Of a stretch of DNA of 43,053 bases, positions 1 through 11,000 are shown piece by piece (the first letter of the stretch is position 1; each line of letters begins with the position of its first letter). The notes under the pieces are model-generated. The model had not been told where the DNA came from. It saw only the letters and a program-made list of their open reading frames with translations, and made no database searches. Origin of the DNA: Mnemiopsis leidyi (taxonomy: Eukaryota > Ctenophora > Tentaculata > Lobata > Bolinopsidae). The stretch spans positions 98,820 through 141,872 of the forward strand of contig JH154143.1 in the NCBI GenBank assembly GCA_000226015.1. The letters are read 5' to 3'. The translations under genes and the position numbers were made by a program.

Positions 1-2
1 TC

Positions 3-118
3 AACGGGCGATGCGCGTCTAGAATTTCTCCGAAATTTCTCCGAAATTCATGTCGCCAGGCCAGAAATGCGTGACAGCGCGTGATGGCCGCGACAGTAGG
101 TTATCAACTTACAACAAC
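3..118. repeat. dispersed repeat, copy A (pair with 674-790)
   Basis: Begins with acgggcgatgcgcgtc and ends with gtaggttatcaacttacaa. The same start and a similar end (gtaggttgtaagcctacaa) recur at 674-790, so these are two diverged copies of one roughly 115-bp CpG-rich element. The end is near-palindromic, as in small DNA transposons. The family was not identified. Confidence 0.5.
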
Positions 119-673
119 TGAGGTCCCCAGGGCACGCAAGCAAAAGCGTCCCTTGGCTAAACATGTACATCCTTGTGCACAACGCAAAAGCTCACACACC
201 TATGTGTCTCCCGATTGCCTTGCGTTGCAGCCCATTTTCGCTGCCGCGCCGCGCGCTTCGTGGCAGCAGGTCAGGCAACGTCTGACAACGTCCCGATAGG
301 GTGCGCTCAGCGCGAGCTACAGGGCTATGTTGGCTCAGCAAAAGCGTCCTGATAATCCGGCTATGTTGGCTAAGCAAATATAATTCAAACATAATGAATT
401 CAGTAAAACAGTATAGAACTAAAATAAATAATAGCAAATAGACTGCTCCACATACTTGCTACACGTTACCTACGCCTAGCCCTGCTGCAACGAAGTTAAG
501 AAAAACAAATAGAAATTAATATGACATTTAGATGATCTATATTAAGGGGTCTAATCTTTGAACCAATAATAAATAAATAAATAAATCATTTATAATGACG
601 CCAGCATCATCAAACCTAAACCCTGCAGAAAATATCTTTAAAACTCTAAATAAGATAATTACTACTCTTAATT

Positions 674-790
674 AACGGGCGATGCGCGTCCACGATTCTT
701 TGAATCTTAGTCATCTTAGTCATTACGCTTCGCTCGAGGAGCAGGTGTGACGCGCGCGAAGCGATGACGGTAGGTTGTAAGCCTACAATA
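674..790. repeat. dispersed repeat, copy B
   Basis: Second copy of the element at 3-118, in the same orientation: acgggcgatgcgcgtcc at the start and gtaggttgtaagcctacaa, a near-palindrome, at the end. The interior is rich in CpG, unlike the AT-rich flanks. The 118-674 interval shows no gene and contains a short (aaat)n tract near 567-590. Confidence 0.5.
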
Positions 791-811
791 CTCTTAATTT
801 AATTTGTCACG

Positions 812-896
812 GTGATACCCGACTCCAGACTCACGCAGCTAAAGCTATCGTTTCGTTAGAACGGTAGACGGAGATAATCTCGTCAAAATGAAATGT
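812..896 (+). repeat. dispersed repeat, copy 1 of 2-3
   Basis: The stretch with gtgatacccgactc, acgcagctaaagct and ggagataatctcgtcaa reappears in reverse complement at 12302-12382, and more weakly at 16593-16676. It is a small interspersed repeat of about 80 bp with copies in both orientations. No coding potential is visible. The rest of 896-1312 holds nothing I can name. Confidence 0.5.
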
Positions 897-1312
897 AATT
901 TAAGCAAACACTCAGGTCAAAATGAACTTATAGATGTGAATAAACTTCTTTTTAGCAACCAAAGGGTTATCTTTTAGAAAACTGTTAAGCTTTATCTTGT
1001 TCTCCCTCTTTCGCAATGAAGCAGGTTTTCAGCAAGTAGAAGCGAACACTCTTTTTACATAGTTTACAGTATCTGAATATTTCTGATTATATTTGTAGCT
1101 TTTGACTCAGTTTCTCACTATACCCTTTGTTAGTTTTCTTTATACCTTTCTATCCTATCAAATACATTTCATTTGTAAACTCTTGTTTATATTACTTTTT
1201 ATCAAGATAGATTTTACTCTCATCTTTTCCAGTCAAGGCTTAAATTATATTTATCATTTGAAAGATTCTTGTTCTTTCTAATTGCAGTAGGTAAATGATA
1301 AAATAATTTCAG

Positions 1313-1419
1313 TCATGCCAATCGTGCAGATTGCTACAAACATCGGTAAAAGACTGGGATCGCCGTTTTTAAAGAATGTTACAAGAATGGTTGCTGAAAT
1401 GACTAATAAACCAGAAAAG
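1313..1419 (+). CDS. orphan first exon of a MIF/D-dopachrome tautomerase-like protein (partial)
   Basis: After an acceptor-like tract ending at 1312 (aataatttcag), ATG at 1315 opens a 35-codon exon ending in ...NKPEK before a weak donor gttgat. The peptide starts M-P-I-V-Q-I-A-T-N-I and has a helix-like middle and a GKP/NKP-type end. This matches the N terminus of the MIF family, in which Pro after the removed Met is the catalytic base and the first vertebrate intron falls just after the KP motif. The usual second and third exons (about 80 residues) are not found downstream. A MITE-like element begins 32 bp after the donor and a SINE follows. It may be a broken gene, a duplicated exon, or a gene whose other exons lie elsewhere. 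Phase 0 at the donor does not fit the first coiled-coil exon at 2375. Confidence 0.5.
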
Positions 1420-1450
1420 GTTGATCAAAGTTTTCACTTTCGGTTCCCGT

Positions 1451-1624
1451 CGTCCTGCCCCAGAACATCGTGCCCCACAGCATTTTTTCCCACTTTTCCC
1501 ACATGTTTGGCCCTAGCGACCCTAACCCAAACCCTAACGAAGTTGTCTATTGTGGATCAGGAAGTCACTGGGGCTAAATCGCTGGGTTAAAGTGCTCTGG
1601 GGCAAAATGTTCTGGGGCAGGACG
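1451..1624. mobile_element. MITE-like element with 17-bp terminal inverted repeats
   Basis: The left end cgtcctgccccagaaca (1451-1467) is the perfect inverse of tgttctggggcaggacg (1608-1624). Subterminal pieces (gtgccccacagca, tgctctggggca) also pair. There is no transposase, so it is a non-autonomous foldback or MITE of 174 bp. The middle carries ccctaacccaaaccctaac, which resembles telomeric CCCTAA repeats. Confidence 0.6.
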
Positions 1625-1740
1625 TCGGCCACCGTCACTTTCACCACCATTCAACATTAAACAAATTCTTTTGTGGCAGTTTCAATCAACACCGACCAAG
1701 ATCTACATAGTTTGATTACTATGTTGCTCACTATGTTGCT

Positions 1741-1982
1741 TAATGGGTTGGTGGTGTAGTTGTATCTAGGGTTCGATTCCCAGATCCACCAATCCTAGAG
1801 GATTGCGCTAATGGCACCTGCCTATGCAATCTTCTGCGGTTGACTCAGCTGAATGACCGGGAAACCGTGATTGAGGGTTAAATGAGGAGGGTCTCCGTTA
1901 AAAGATCTAGAATCTTCCAGGTGCCCCTTCAGTATAACTGTAAAAGCCTGGGTACAGGTGTAACAAATACAAATACAAATAC
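1741..1982 (+). mobile_element. tRNA-derived SINE-like element, copy 1
   Basis: Has an A-box-like tggtgtagttg and a perfect B-box ggttcgattccc (about 1769-1780), the internal RNA polymerase III promoter of a tRNA. A shared body (actcagctgaatgac ... gagggttaaatgag) and a (caaata)n tail near 1966-1982 follow. The body aligns with the element at 35364-35706, so both belong to one SINE family. It is too degenerate at the 5' end to be a working tRNA gene. Confidence 0.65.
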
Positions 1983-2104
1983 ATTATAGGCATATCACAT
2001 CACTTTCTATATTGACTACCTGACACCAAACACCAGAGTGACTTAGAATCAAACAATAGCATTAGGCAATTGAGATAATGGTTGCATTAATTATACTCTA
2101 AGCC

Positions 2105-2290
2105 CTATATTCACAATTTTTGCCGCGACATAGCCGCGATTTTCACAATTTTTGCCGCGACATTGCCGCGATTTTCATGATTTTGACCGCGACAAGGCCG
2201 CGATTTTTGGCATTTTGGCTTGTCGCGGCACCGCGATTTTTGGCCCTAAAAACCGCAACAAATTTTTGCCCATGGTGGGGCCGAGATTTA
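2105..2290. repeat. short tandem repeats built on gccgcgattttc / tgccgcgaca
   Basis: About four degenerate copies of a 32-bp unit (tttttgccgcgacatngccgcgattttcan) occupy 2116-2250. They are followed by an inverse-looking stretch (ggcttgtcgcggcaccgcg). Open frames here are by-products of the repeat and have no family resemblance. Confidence 0.5.
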
Positions 2291-2374
2291 GCACCATTTC
2301 ACTGGTGGCTTACAATGGCCCTGCAAACAAAGTAAAAGTTTCTCTTATCTTTTATTGATGTGTAAAACATACAG

Positions 2375-5082
2375 GTCATTCTAATGATCCGGGACTGCAG
2401 TTAAATGATGCCTTGGCAAAGTTAAAGCATTGGAAGTCAAAGTACCAAAAATGCTATAAGGAGAAAGAGAGGGGTATAGGTGCTCAGAAGGAGGCAAACT
2501 TGTTAGTAAGCATAGGCTTCGTTGATAGGAACTTCCATGATTTTTGAAAAATCTTTAGCCATTAAATCTCGATCATGCTCTTTTTAAAAGACTGAATGAT
2601 ATAGGATTTAGTAATATCTAATTCAAATTATTCAGGAAAATCAAAAATCTCACTGAGACAAAGCTGGCATATGATAAACTCAAAGTGGATTTTGACGTGG
2701 ACAAAAGAGACTGGGAAATACGATTATCAAATGAATGTGAACAAACCAAAAAGTTCCAAGGTTTGCTTGTACGAGTCTAGGACTTTAGTCTGAGGCACAC
2801 TGTTGTCCAAAACCGAAAATTCGGTTTTCAGACTAGAGTCCACTTCCGGAAACAGTCCATTTTGGTGAAATCTTGTCCGAATTTGTATTTTAATTTGCAA
2901 TAACCATGTCAAATGGCTTTCGGTTTCCCGGACAAGAGTCCGCTTGGACAACATTCCATTTGGTGGACTCTTGTCTGAACACAAACTGCTGGAGTGCTTG
3001 TTAAGACATATCACGCATTTACTCTTGACATCTATTAGAGGACATGTGACTTAGACGTTTATCCCAATGAGGATAAGAGCCGTTCAGTTGATTAGAGATT
3101 GAATCTAATTCTAATTCCAATTCAATGTGTAGGCTTCGAATTCTAATTAAAGTTAGAATTCTGATTAAAATTAAAATTTCTATTCTACTTTAATTCAAAG
3201 ATCAACTTCTAGTAAAAATTCTTAAATTTCTAAATTTCTTTAACCTTAACTTCAAAACAGTGGGCATGCAGCTTGACGTGATCTCCCTTAGTCATACTCT
3301 ACATGGTACAGAACCACCCTTTGCCATGCTGTGCATAAAAGCGGACCATATATAAAATCGAATGTAATTGTGAAACGAGAGAATTTTTGGACAACGGTCG
3401 GAACACAAATTCGGACAACAGACCATCTCGGACAAGAGTCGGCTATGGATAGCAGTCCCGTTACTGCTTTTACTTGTCTATAGATTTCTCCTCAAAACCC
3501 TAATAAATCTAGATAAACTTATGATAGGTATCATCACACTTTTTATTCCACATTGTGTGGCATGAAATAATATCTCAGTGTTACTGAAAAAGAACAAAGC
3601 AAGTTTAGAAGAAATGACCCAAAAACACAGAGAAATTGCTGAGCTCAACAAAGTGAACGAAGCAAAGCTTTTTCAGACTAAAATCGGTAAGCAATTATTG
3701 TTCCTGTATAGAAGGAACTCAGCTCTATAGACGACTATCAACTTTCTAGTAGACCTAACGAAGGTTATTGTCAAATACATATCAAAATACATAATTTTCA
3801 TTAGCTATTTTTTTTCTTGAGTTTCTTGATTCATGAACTGCACTTTCCGGTTTTTCGAACCTGGACCACATATCTTGCCTACAAGTTTTATTTCAGAATA
3901 TGCTGGAGCTGTAAGTAATGTTGCCAATCTGGAGGAGCAGTTGGCCCAAGTTAAAGATGAATTTAGGAGTTCAAGAGAAGTTATACAAGAACAAGCTGGC
4001 ACCATACAGTCCCTCTCTAGTGAAGGGAGTAGTTTGAAGGTGGTTAGAAAAATTGGAAACATGTTAACGAATTCGATGATTTTGATAGATCTTTAAGATT
4101 GTTGTTGGTGGTAAAAATAGAAAAATCAGATTAAATCCATCTTGGTTATTTACTGGCTACTCGACTACTGTCTAGGTGTAAACAAAAGTTATTTTCAGAA
4201 AGATAATGAACTACTCAAAGACAGATGTCAAGAGCTTTCATCTCAGCTGAATGAGTTCAGAAGCATCTGTGAGAGACTTGACAAGAAGTGTGCTAGCCTT
4301 ACCCAAGAGCATCTTGCCCTAAAGGTAATACTGATATCATCATGACTTTGATTATTTTAGACAATGATTCAATTTGATCCCAATTCCATAGTGTAATTCT
4401 GAGCTCGGAATTCTTTCTTTTATTGCGTTAATATTCTACAGAATGACAGTGATTTGAACAACAGCACCCTCACTAAATCTATCACTGAGTCCCGAGAAGA
4501 GGCATTACTTCTGACAAAGGAAAGAGACACTCTAGCTCTCAATTACTCGCATACTAAGTAGGTGTTTAGTCATAAGTTATAAGTAGGTATATAATGTATA
4601 GTTCTGTGTCTTTCAAGTTGCAAAGCCTTTTAGCCTCTTTTATCTCGAGTTGCTTCGATATAAATAACTAATCTTCATAGTCGAAGATTTATCAGGTAAT
4701 TTTAATTTTTTCAGAGAATCGCTGGCAGAAACTCAAAAGAAATTGGAGGAACTTCAAGAAATCTACAAAAAAGAGAAAAGCTCAGCTGACGAAAATTCTA
4801 TCCTTCTAAAGCAAGCAGAGATGAGCATTCAACATCTTAAAGTACTTCGATATTCTGTATTTCTTAAGCTTTGACTTAATAATGTCAGTTTAGAAAAACA
4901 ACCTCACGTTTGCAAAACGCTAGTTGCTCTAGAATGAAATTAACCCCTGTCTCCTATGTCTCTAGGAGCTATACACAGAAAAAGAGAGTCAGTTGAAAAA
5001 GCAGACTGCCGATCTTGAGAGTCAGGTCTCCGGCCTGAAACACGAGATTGAAACCACACGAGCTCAACTCCACGAGGCACAA
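2375..5082 (+). CDS. host gene exons 1-8 (N-terminal part in window)
   Basis: Eight exons of 108-143 nt encode continuous coiled coil (for example LEEQLAQVKDEF, ELLKDRCQELSSQLNEF, LESQVSGLKHEIETTRAQL). Splice borders are mostly canonical, with pyrimidine-plus-cag acceptors and gtaagc, gtaata, gtaggt, gtactt or gtacgt donors. The intron between exons 2 and 3 (2761-3578) holds repeated ggacaagagtcc/ttggacaac words, read in both orientations, and no exon I can support. Confidence 0.8.
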
Positions 5083-8000
5083 GTACGTTTCAGTTTGTAC
5101 ATCATACCTAGCTCAGTATTCAGTTATATATGTAGATTTATTTATTGCTGTTTCTTTCGTATGATCTGTCAGTAAATCGCAGCAAGTAGGTACCTATACA
5201 TGTAGGAACTTTTAGTGCCGATCTTTATGTGAAAATCTGTACCTATAATATTTCACATGAAGACCGGCACTCAACACTCCAAAATTCTACAATCCTCATT
5301 CTTTTAAAGTGATATATCGTAAACTTAAAGTTACGATTTCTGTTTGCATTGTGTGTCATGACAAACTTTAGTCATGATGTACATCTTCTTTACAAAGCCA
5401 ATGTAGTAAGGGAGTAGTCGGATAATTTCCTTCGTTTACATTCTTTGTCAGAGGGTATACTTTTGAAGATGTATAGCTGAATAATGCAGCGACTTCCGTA
5501 TCACCATGGCAACGGCCAACAAGTGTACGTTGCCATGGATACCGCTGTACTAATTATCCTTTAAATACCCCCATTAAGTGATAAGCTGAAGTCGAACAAT
5601 ACTGACTGCCCTGATCTGTTTATTTGTTAGCACCAATTATACCCTACACTCTATCTTTTGTTTCAAAGAAATTACGTGGCTGCAACCGATCATTGAGGAT
5701 CAGAGTGTAGTATTTGTCGTGTAATGTTTGGTCACGTCATATCTAATACATTAGATACACATAGAAAAGATACACATAGAAAATTAGCACTATTTCTGAT
5801 TCATATCTGTAGGAATCGTTTTTATCTCTGCCTAATGAGATAATGTTCCAGTGGAACATTGTTCCACAAAAATTCCCTCCTTTCAGCCACCCTTCCACTC
5901 ATTCCTGATCACACACTCAAACACACCCTAAAACACACAAACAAACATACGCACATATATGCACACATATAATACACACACACACACACACACACACCCT
6001 CATACTAGTGTCATAACAAATCTCTGGAGGATGCCTTGAAACGTAGTGAAAAAGAATCAGAGAAACAGAGTGAAGTGAGAGGAAGGGAGAAGGATGGTCA
6101 GTTACTGGAGATCCGGCAGCTCGTTCAACAAAATAAAGGTAAATCAACTGGTGGAACTTAATACTAAAACTATAGATAGTAAATACTAAAGTTTAATTGG
6201 TTAAAAAGTTCTCTAAATACCTCAATAGGTACATTAACTGTTATGTTATCACAACTTGCTTTACTGGACATTTCAAAAGTTCTGATGTTCAGGACTGAAC
6301 GAACAAATATGTAAGTTGAAGAAAACACACGAATGTGTTGAACAAAGTTACTGTGAACAACTCAAATTGGCCGGTGACAAGGTATTGCTCATTGATAGTT
6401 GTTCTTGTTATTAAAGAGGACATTAAAATGTACATTTTTATCATTCCATCCTGGGGAGCAGTTTGATCGTTACCCAGATACTTTTTAATTCTGAACTTGA
6501 TAACATGAATTATGATAAAATCGGTGTTGTGTTACTGAGAAGATTAAGTTATCAATTCCAGATTGAAGCACTAAGCACGGAACTAAGCGAACAAGCGGAT
6601 TATCTTTCAACTATTGAGTCAGAGCGAGAAAAATTACAAGCCAAGTTCGACAGAGTAAGACGACTGTCAACCCAGAGCGAGAATGCTATAAAAAAGTTGA
6701 ACGAGGACATTGCTTCGTCAAGGTTTGATTAAACATCAACAGGAGATCCCTATCATGATATATTTTATTCTATTTTCCTGATGTCGGGACCTTGGAGCCT
6801 GCTGCCTGGTCGTGGGCTATTATATTTTCCGTCTTCATGTTTAACGTTAATCAAACAAGGAGAGGTTTGACGTTCCGACATTCTCCAGATTACAGAATGT
6901 AAGTCTAAAAGAAAAGTTAAACAAGTCACTGAACGAGCAGCAGTTTGCTGAGGACCGCCTTAACGATCTGCATCACAGTCTGGACACTGAGCAGGTAACT
7001 TTAAATTAAACATACTTTATATCATACTTTATAGCTGAGGGGTAGCGCGATCCCAAATCAGGAACTGCATCTACTAAGTCAAGTACTACTTCTCCACGAC
7101 AAATACTATATAATAAACGTGTGTTATTTGCAGGAGACTCGGCAGCAGAGGGAACAGGATCTGGCGTCAGAAATTGAGAATTTGGAAGCCAAAATATCTG
7201 AGCTCGAGGTATTAATCTATACAGCAAAACTTTTTAAATGAATGGATTATCAATGTTACGTGAACTGTATCAAGTTTGATTGCAGATAGCTATAAACATA
7301 GTACGATTTATACCCTTCATTTGCATTTGGAGTACTTTTTCTGAAAACTTAACTTCAGTCTGAAGTAAAGGAGAGTAGGACGAAAGAAGAAGCGTTATCG
7401 CAAGAAAATCAAAATCTCAAGCAGAAGTATTCGGCTGAAAGAGAGACAATGAAGAAAAACTTTGCTCATCTCACTGAATGCAACCGAGGTATTTCATAAC
7501 GTGTTATGCCAGAATTTAAAAGTTTCCCTCTGCAAAATAGATAAATCTCCCATTACAGTCCGAATATATTTCTCTTTCCCTTGCTTTTTTCAAAGATACA
7601 GTAAGTCTATGTTTCAGAATTAGAGTACAGAGTGTTTGAGTTAGCAAAGTCCGGAGAAGAGCAGGAAAACAGATACTACGCTAAGTTGGAATCCTGCCAG
7701 AAACAGGTCAGAAATCGGTTACGTTTACAGTGCAGTTTTACCCATAAATTCTGCTACGTAGTCAATAATAGAATAATGGAATAATTTGTTTCTACCGCAC
7801 TTCAGGAACCTCCTCTCAAAATTGCAGTTAATCGTTTCTCAATTTATCAAATTGCGTCAAGCGCCTGCCATTCGGACTGTCGATAATTGAGTTGCAGATT
7901 AGAAAATAATTTCTAAACAAAAAAAAATAAGGAAAAACAAGTCCAAAAGAATTTCCGAGAAAAAAGTATTATTTCATCGAAAAAAGTCTATTTCCTACTG

Positions 8001-11000
8001 TGATGAAGTCAGATTACGAAGAATATTGCAGATACACCTGCTGAACGAGACAGTAAATAAGAAATCCGAAAAACTTGAGGAGTTACAGCAGCAAAACAAC
8101 GCTCTGCTCATTCAAGCAGAGAGACTCAAGTCAGATTCGGAACATTTCCAATCTACAATAGCTCGTTTAAATGAGGAGGCTGAGTCAAGTCGGTAAGTGA
8201 AAACATTAAAGTTTTACTTAGTATTCGCAATTCTACTGATAGCAAGGAGAAACAATATCAGTAAGACTTAGGTTAGAACTTACGTTTTTTGCTGACGTTG
8301 GAATTGGGGAGTACGTTGTTGCAGTTGCTCGTTTATGCGCCAAAATAAAAGGAAAAAATACTTTTAAAGGTTTGCCGCAATCTACAAAATTTGCCAATAT
8401 AAATGTCTTTTACAAATCAAATCTTGCTAAATCTTAAGTCGGACATACATAACTTCATGTCCCAGTTTTCCATCCGTATGACTTATAGTATTGCTTTACG
8501 TAATAAATTTAAGACGTGCCGAGACGACCCTACATTCGGCTTTGTGTATTCGATCAATACAATATTAGATCAATATCAGATCAATGTTTAGATCAACTCA
8601 GGAGAGGAGAGATTCTGGTTTTTATCTGACAAAATATCCAAGCTTTATCATGATCTGATGACGAATGAAGCAAAGTTAATGAATATGAAGTCTAATAACT
8701 TAAAGAGATTTGCACCAATCACCCAAGTAATAAAAGAATAAAGGGGCTTGATCCCCATAAATCATCTCGTCATTAGCATGACGAATCATCATGACAAAGT
8801 CAGAGTCAATGGTTGTGTCACCCATTCAGTTCCAACATTGTATTGTGTATTGACAACACTGGATAACACTCGCACTCAACAGCGCCTCTCTGTTATTTCT
8901 AGCTAACTATGAAATAATTAAAATTCGTGATTACCTAATATATAACGAAGAATGCAGAGAGCAAAATGTTATTGCTAGCATGCTTCATGGCGAGTTGTCA
9001 AATTTGGTAAAAACCAAATATTTAACGAATAAACTGGACGGTATGACCACAGTTTTGCTTGTTTTTTTGAGCTGGATTAATTTTTGGGGGACAAAAATAG
9101 AAATTTGTTAACATTTGTTTATCCCTCAATTGCCATCTTGAAATTTGTTTTGTCATTTTTTGTCACGTCGTCTTCTTAATTGTAACTTTGCCGCTAAGAT
9201 CAAGTTATCTTGACTGTTACCAAAACTATTTCCGACTGAACTTTAACAATTAGAAACTAATCAGTATAAACTTTTTTGTCAAGTTGTTTTCCTGACTTAA
9301 CCCCAAATGACTGTGTTAACTGAGACTAAAACTCTGAACACAAGTGACAAGTATGAGCAGATAAGGGATACCTTGGGCTAGTGGGCTACCTTGTCGGTTT
9401 TCATAAACACGTGGTTGATACTACAAAAGGTTGAGTTTGGACATACTAACTGAGTTACTGCTCTATCATGTAACATCTTGGAATGGCTTGTGGTCTTATG
9501 TTTAAGAATATGAGAATATGATACTGATTTAGTTGTAGTGGGCTAATTTGAAATAAATAACTGAATCGTATTCCGTTAAATTCGTTAAGCGAAAGGATTA
9601 TGATAAAGCGATGAGGCTATGGCTCAATAAAGGTATACCTGGACTTAACTCAGTGTACATTGCTGAATAGCCATCACATGGCGTGCCAGGGTTAGGCCCT
9701 GTTCAAGGGCTAAAATATATCATAAAATATTGTGATGTACCATATCGTCAAGTTTTAATCGTTTGTTTTAGTTGTTATAAATAGTTAACTTCAAGGAGGT
9801 ACATTTGTTTCAAATGAATCATGAATACTGCTTATAGAATACCCTAAAAAAGCTTTTCCTACTGTATTTCTAGTTTCTACTGTACTTGCTTATTTGCACT
9901 CTATTCACGTTTATCGTTCCCTGCAATATTTCAACCCATAACCAGTAAATTTCGTGTTCAGAGTAGGTTCAAAATTATGGCAATTGTGTCAATCAATTTC
10001 ATATCTAGTTTTCGTGTGGTGCTTTACAAATCATGATTTGTCACTTCCGGCGAAGGACATTAACATTCGGAAAGAATGTGCCAGATGCAGGAGTGAGTCC
10101 AAAGGTTCGACATGCCTGAGTGATTGCTCGTTGCGGCTGTTTATACTTGCTATCAAGCCGTAATTACAGTTTCCTGACAAACAGGCAAGTCGGTCTACAA
10201 CTTTGGGGTCTGAAGTCTGTTGTTTGGAAGGACACCCTAGATATAAATTGATTCTAATTGGCTTGTCAACCCTGTTTGCTCTGTTTATCATGCTTAGGAA
10301 GGAGCCGTGACCGGCTTTTTTTAATCGAGAATTCTGACGAGGGTCCACCGAAGTTTTGAGCTCCCGTTCTATTCCGAACAGTTTGATAGTGCAGCAACTA
10401 CCGTCCAATACCATTCGGAACCTTTTACTGTGTTGACTTCTACGCTTCTCAAGTACGAAAGTTCAAAGATCAGTAAACAAAAACTTGGATGGTTGTTTAT
10501 CCGAAAGTCGGAACACTTTCCACTTGACATGCAGGTCTACATGCAAGTTCCCACTCCTCTAGCCGCTCCACCTTGCAGTTTAAACTAGTTTTTGGAGAAT
10601 GTCACCACAGAATCTGTTTACACAGCCGCTTTTCTCAGGATATCCTGTTCAAGTTTTATTTACCCGCCATGCATGGGTGAGTTTCATTATAAAGATTTGT
10701 TGATTTCTTGGTTAGCTAATTCCGCCCCGGCTCGTTTACATGAGCTGCTTGTTTTCGAGTGATTTAGTTGGGAGTGCTTCACCATGTTTGCGATATAATG
10801 CTTTTCCATCTTACTGTATTTTACTCCGAGCCTATGCTAACTCTTATCAACCCAGTTAACAGTGCAGAAACCATGTGTTTTATAACTGTTAAATTTCTGG
10901 TATTGAAGAAACAGACGAAATTGTATGCTTTAATTTACCGATATTATGTCTGGATTTTATCAAAACTGCTTTCCTCATTTTCTTGATAATAATCATTGCA

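Larger units (their letters stand above)
5083..6008. other. host intron 8 with two foldbacks and a CA microsatellite
   Basis: No coding exon is supported. It contains hairpins at 5215-5270 and 5498-5542 and a (CA)n run at about 5974-5997. The acceptor for exon 9 (catactag at 6001-6008) has a poor pyrimidine tract because the CA repeat sits directly upstream. Its use is inferred from phase and from the exact length match of exon 9 with exon 14. Confidence 0.6.

Noticed and set aside
2120-2358. Two overlapping plus-strand frames with PRHSRDFHNF-like repeats
   Set aside because: They are translations of the 32-bp tandem repeat, present in more than one frame.
2506-2511. gtaagc as the donor of host exon 1 in the window
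   Set aside because: It is the better consensus but puts exon 2 out of frame; gttagt four bases upstream keeps the frame. Transcript data could reverse this.
10031-10414. Minus-strand open frame of 127 codons in the giant host intron
   Set aside because: No signal peptide, domain, repeated motif or flanking splice signals; composition looks like chance in a slightly GC-richer stretch.
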